Below are positions 12,765 through 12,936 of a stretch of DNA of 12,936 nt, piece after piece. Position 1 is the first letter of the stretch, and the number at the start of each line of letters is the position of its first letter. The notes beneath the pieces were generated by a model. That model searched no databases, had not been told where the DNA came from, and worked only from the letters and a program-made list of their open reading frames with translations. Made by a program: the position numbers and the translations under genes. Origin of the DNA: Candidatus Omnitrophota bacterium (lineage in GTDB: Bacteria; Omnitrophota; Gorgyraeia; Zapsychrales; Zapsychraceae); assembly GCA_020430005.1 (NCBI GenBank), contig JAGQKQ010000031.1:1-12936 (forward strand), in the 5' to 3' direction.

Positions 12765-12936
12765 ATGGCTAAAATACGAATTACAGATTTGCGGTTAAGA
12801 ACGGTGATCGGTGCCAATGACTGGGAACGGGATATTGAGCAGGATGTGATCATCAATATCAAAATGGACTTCGACGCGTCACCGTCCATCCAAAGTGATA
12901 ACTTGAAGGACACCATTGATTACAAAACAATTACGA
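12765..12936 (+). CDS. folB: Dihydroneopterin aldolase or epimerase (FolB/FolX), N-terminal part
   Basis: The frame gives 57 residues and runs off the right edge. FolB cleaves dihydroneopterin to hydroxymethyl-dihydropterin and glycolaldehyde in folate synthesis; FolX epimerises dihydroneopterin triphosphate towards monapterin. Family features are the opening IRITDLRLRTVIG (4-16), DWERDIEQDVIINI (19-32) with the conserved Glu E21 and Gln, and LKDTIDYKTI (47-56) with the substrate tyrosine Y53. The IRI-x-x-LRLRT opening recalls FolX, whereas DWE and the downstream DY text recall FolB, so the symbol is provisional. The family's catalytic Lys lies beyond the edge. It follows the PTR1/FolM-like reductase, with repeat element C between, and has its own ribosome site. 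A FolX-FolM pair would point to tetrahydromonapterin. Confidence 0.85.
   Translation, partial: MAKIRITDLRLRTVIGANDWERDIEQDVIINIKMDFDASPSIQSDNLKDTIDYKTIT

Noticed and set aside
12575..12916. 113-codon minus-strand open frame
   Set aside because: It crosses the end of the SDR gene, repeat element C and folB on the opposite strand; the sense frames are recognisable families.

Overview
The window looks like chromosomal DNA of a Gram-negative, probably uncultured bacterium. It carries the MEP isoprenoid route (IspG, IspH), MurB, periplasmic proteins with signal peptides, molybdenum-cofactor enzymes and pterin enzymes. IspG (411 aa, long form) and IspH (311 aa) look proteobacterial in their motifs. 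The tandem 7TM sensor kinases and the repeat-rich intergenic DNA would also suit lineages such as Omnitrophota. I cannot settle the phylum from sequence alone.

Minus strand, read from 7790 down to 1: ispH, a small 2Fe-2S ferredoxin, a three-domain MoaE-MoeB-rhodanese fusion and murB are tightly packed and probably form one operon. After a 140-bp AT-rich gap comes a chain of three paralogous membrane sensor kinases with overlapping ends; the third runs off the left edge. In both complete kinases the phospho-accepting histidine is a tyrosine. The first has also lost ATP-binding residues, so it looks like a pseudokinase.

Plus strand, from 8154: ispG diverges from ispH and is followed, with a 4-bp overlap and then a 2-bp gap, by an unrecognised six-TM protein and a secreted M15 zinc peptidase. 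A small secreted protein of unknown function follows, then a convergent bcp peroxiredoxin. The last part is a pterin unit: a FolM/PTR1-like reductase behind a near-consensus sigma-70 promoter, then folB (or folX), cut by the right edge.

The most unusual feature is the intergenic DNA. At least six gaps hold short degenerate tandem units of 7 bp (8 bp in one gap). Several are arranged as two arms of opposite orientation, so each element can fold into a hairpin. The word differs from place to place (TAAGATN, AAGAGGT, CNAGCAA-like, NNGTGACC), but the design is the same, and some arrays run into gene ends and supply the stop codon. This looks like a family of short repeats comparable to the heptanucleotide STRR repeats of cyanobacteria, but with inverted arms. 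I do not recognise it as a described family.

Functionally, IspH, IspG and the ferredoxin make sense together, because both enzymes are 4Fe-4S proteins needing one-electron donors. The fusion gathers three steps of molybdopterin sulfuration in one chain, but no MoaD is visible. The reductase and FolB/FolX suggest folate or tetrahydromonapterin metabolism.
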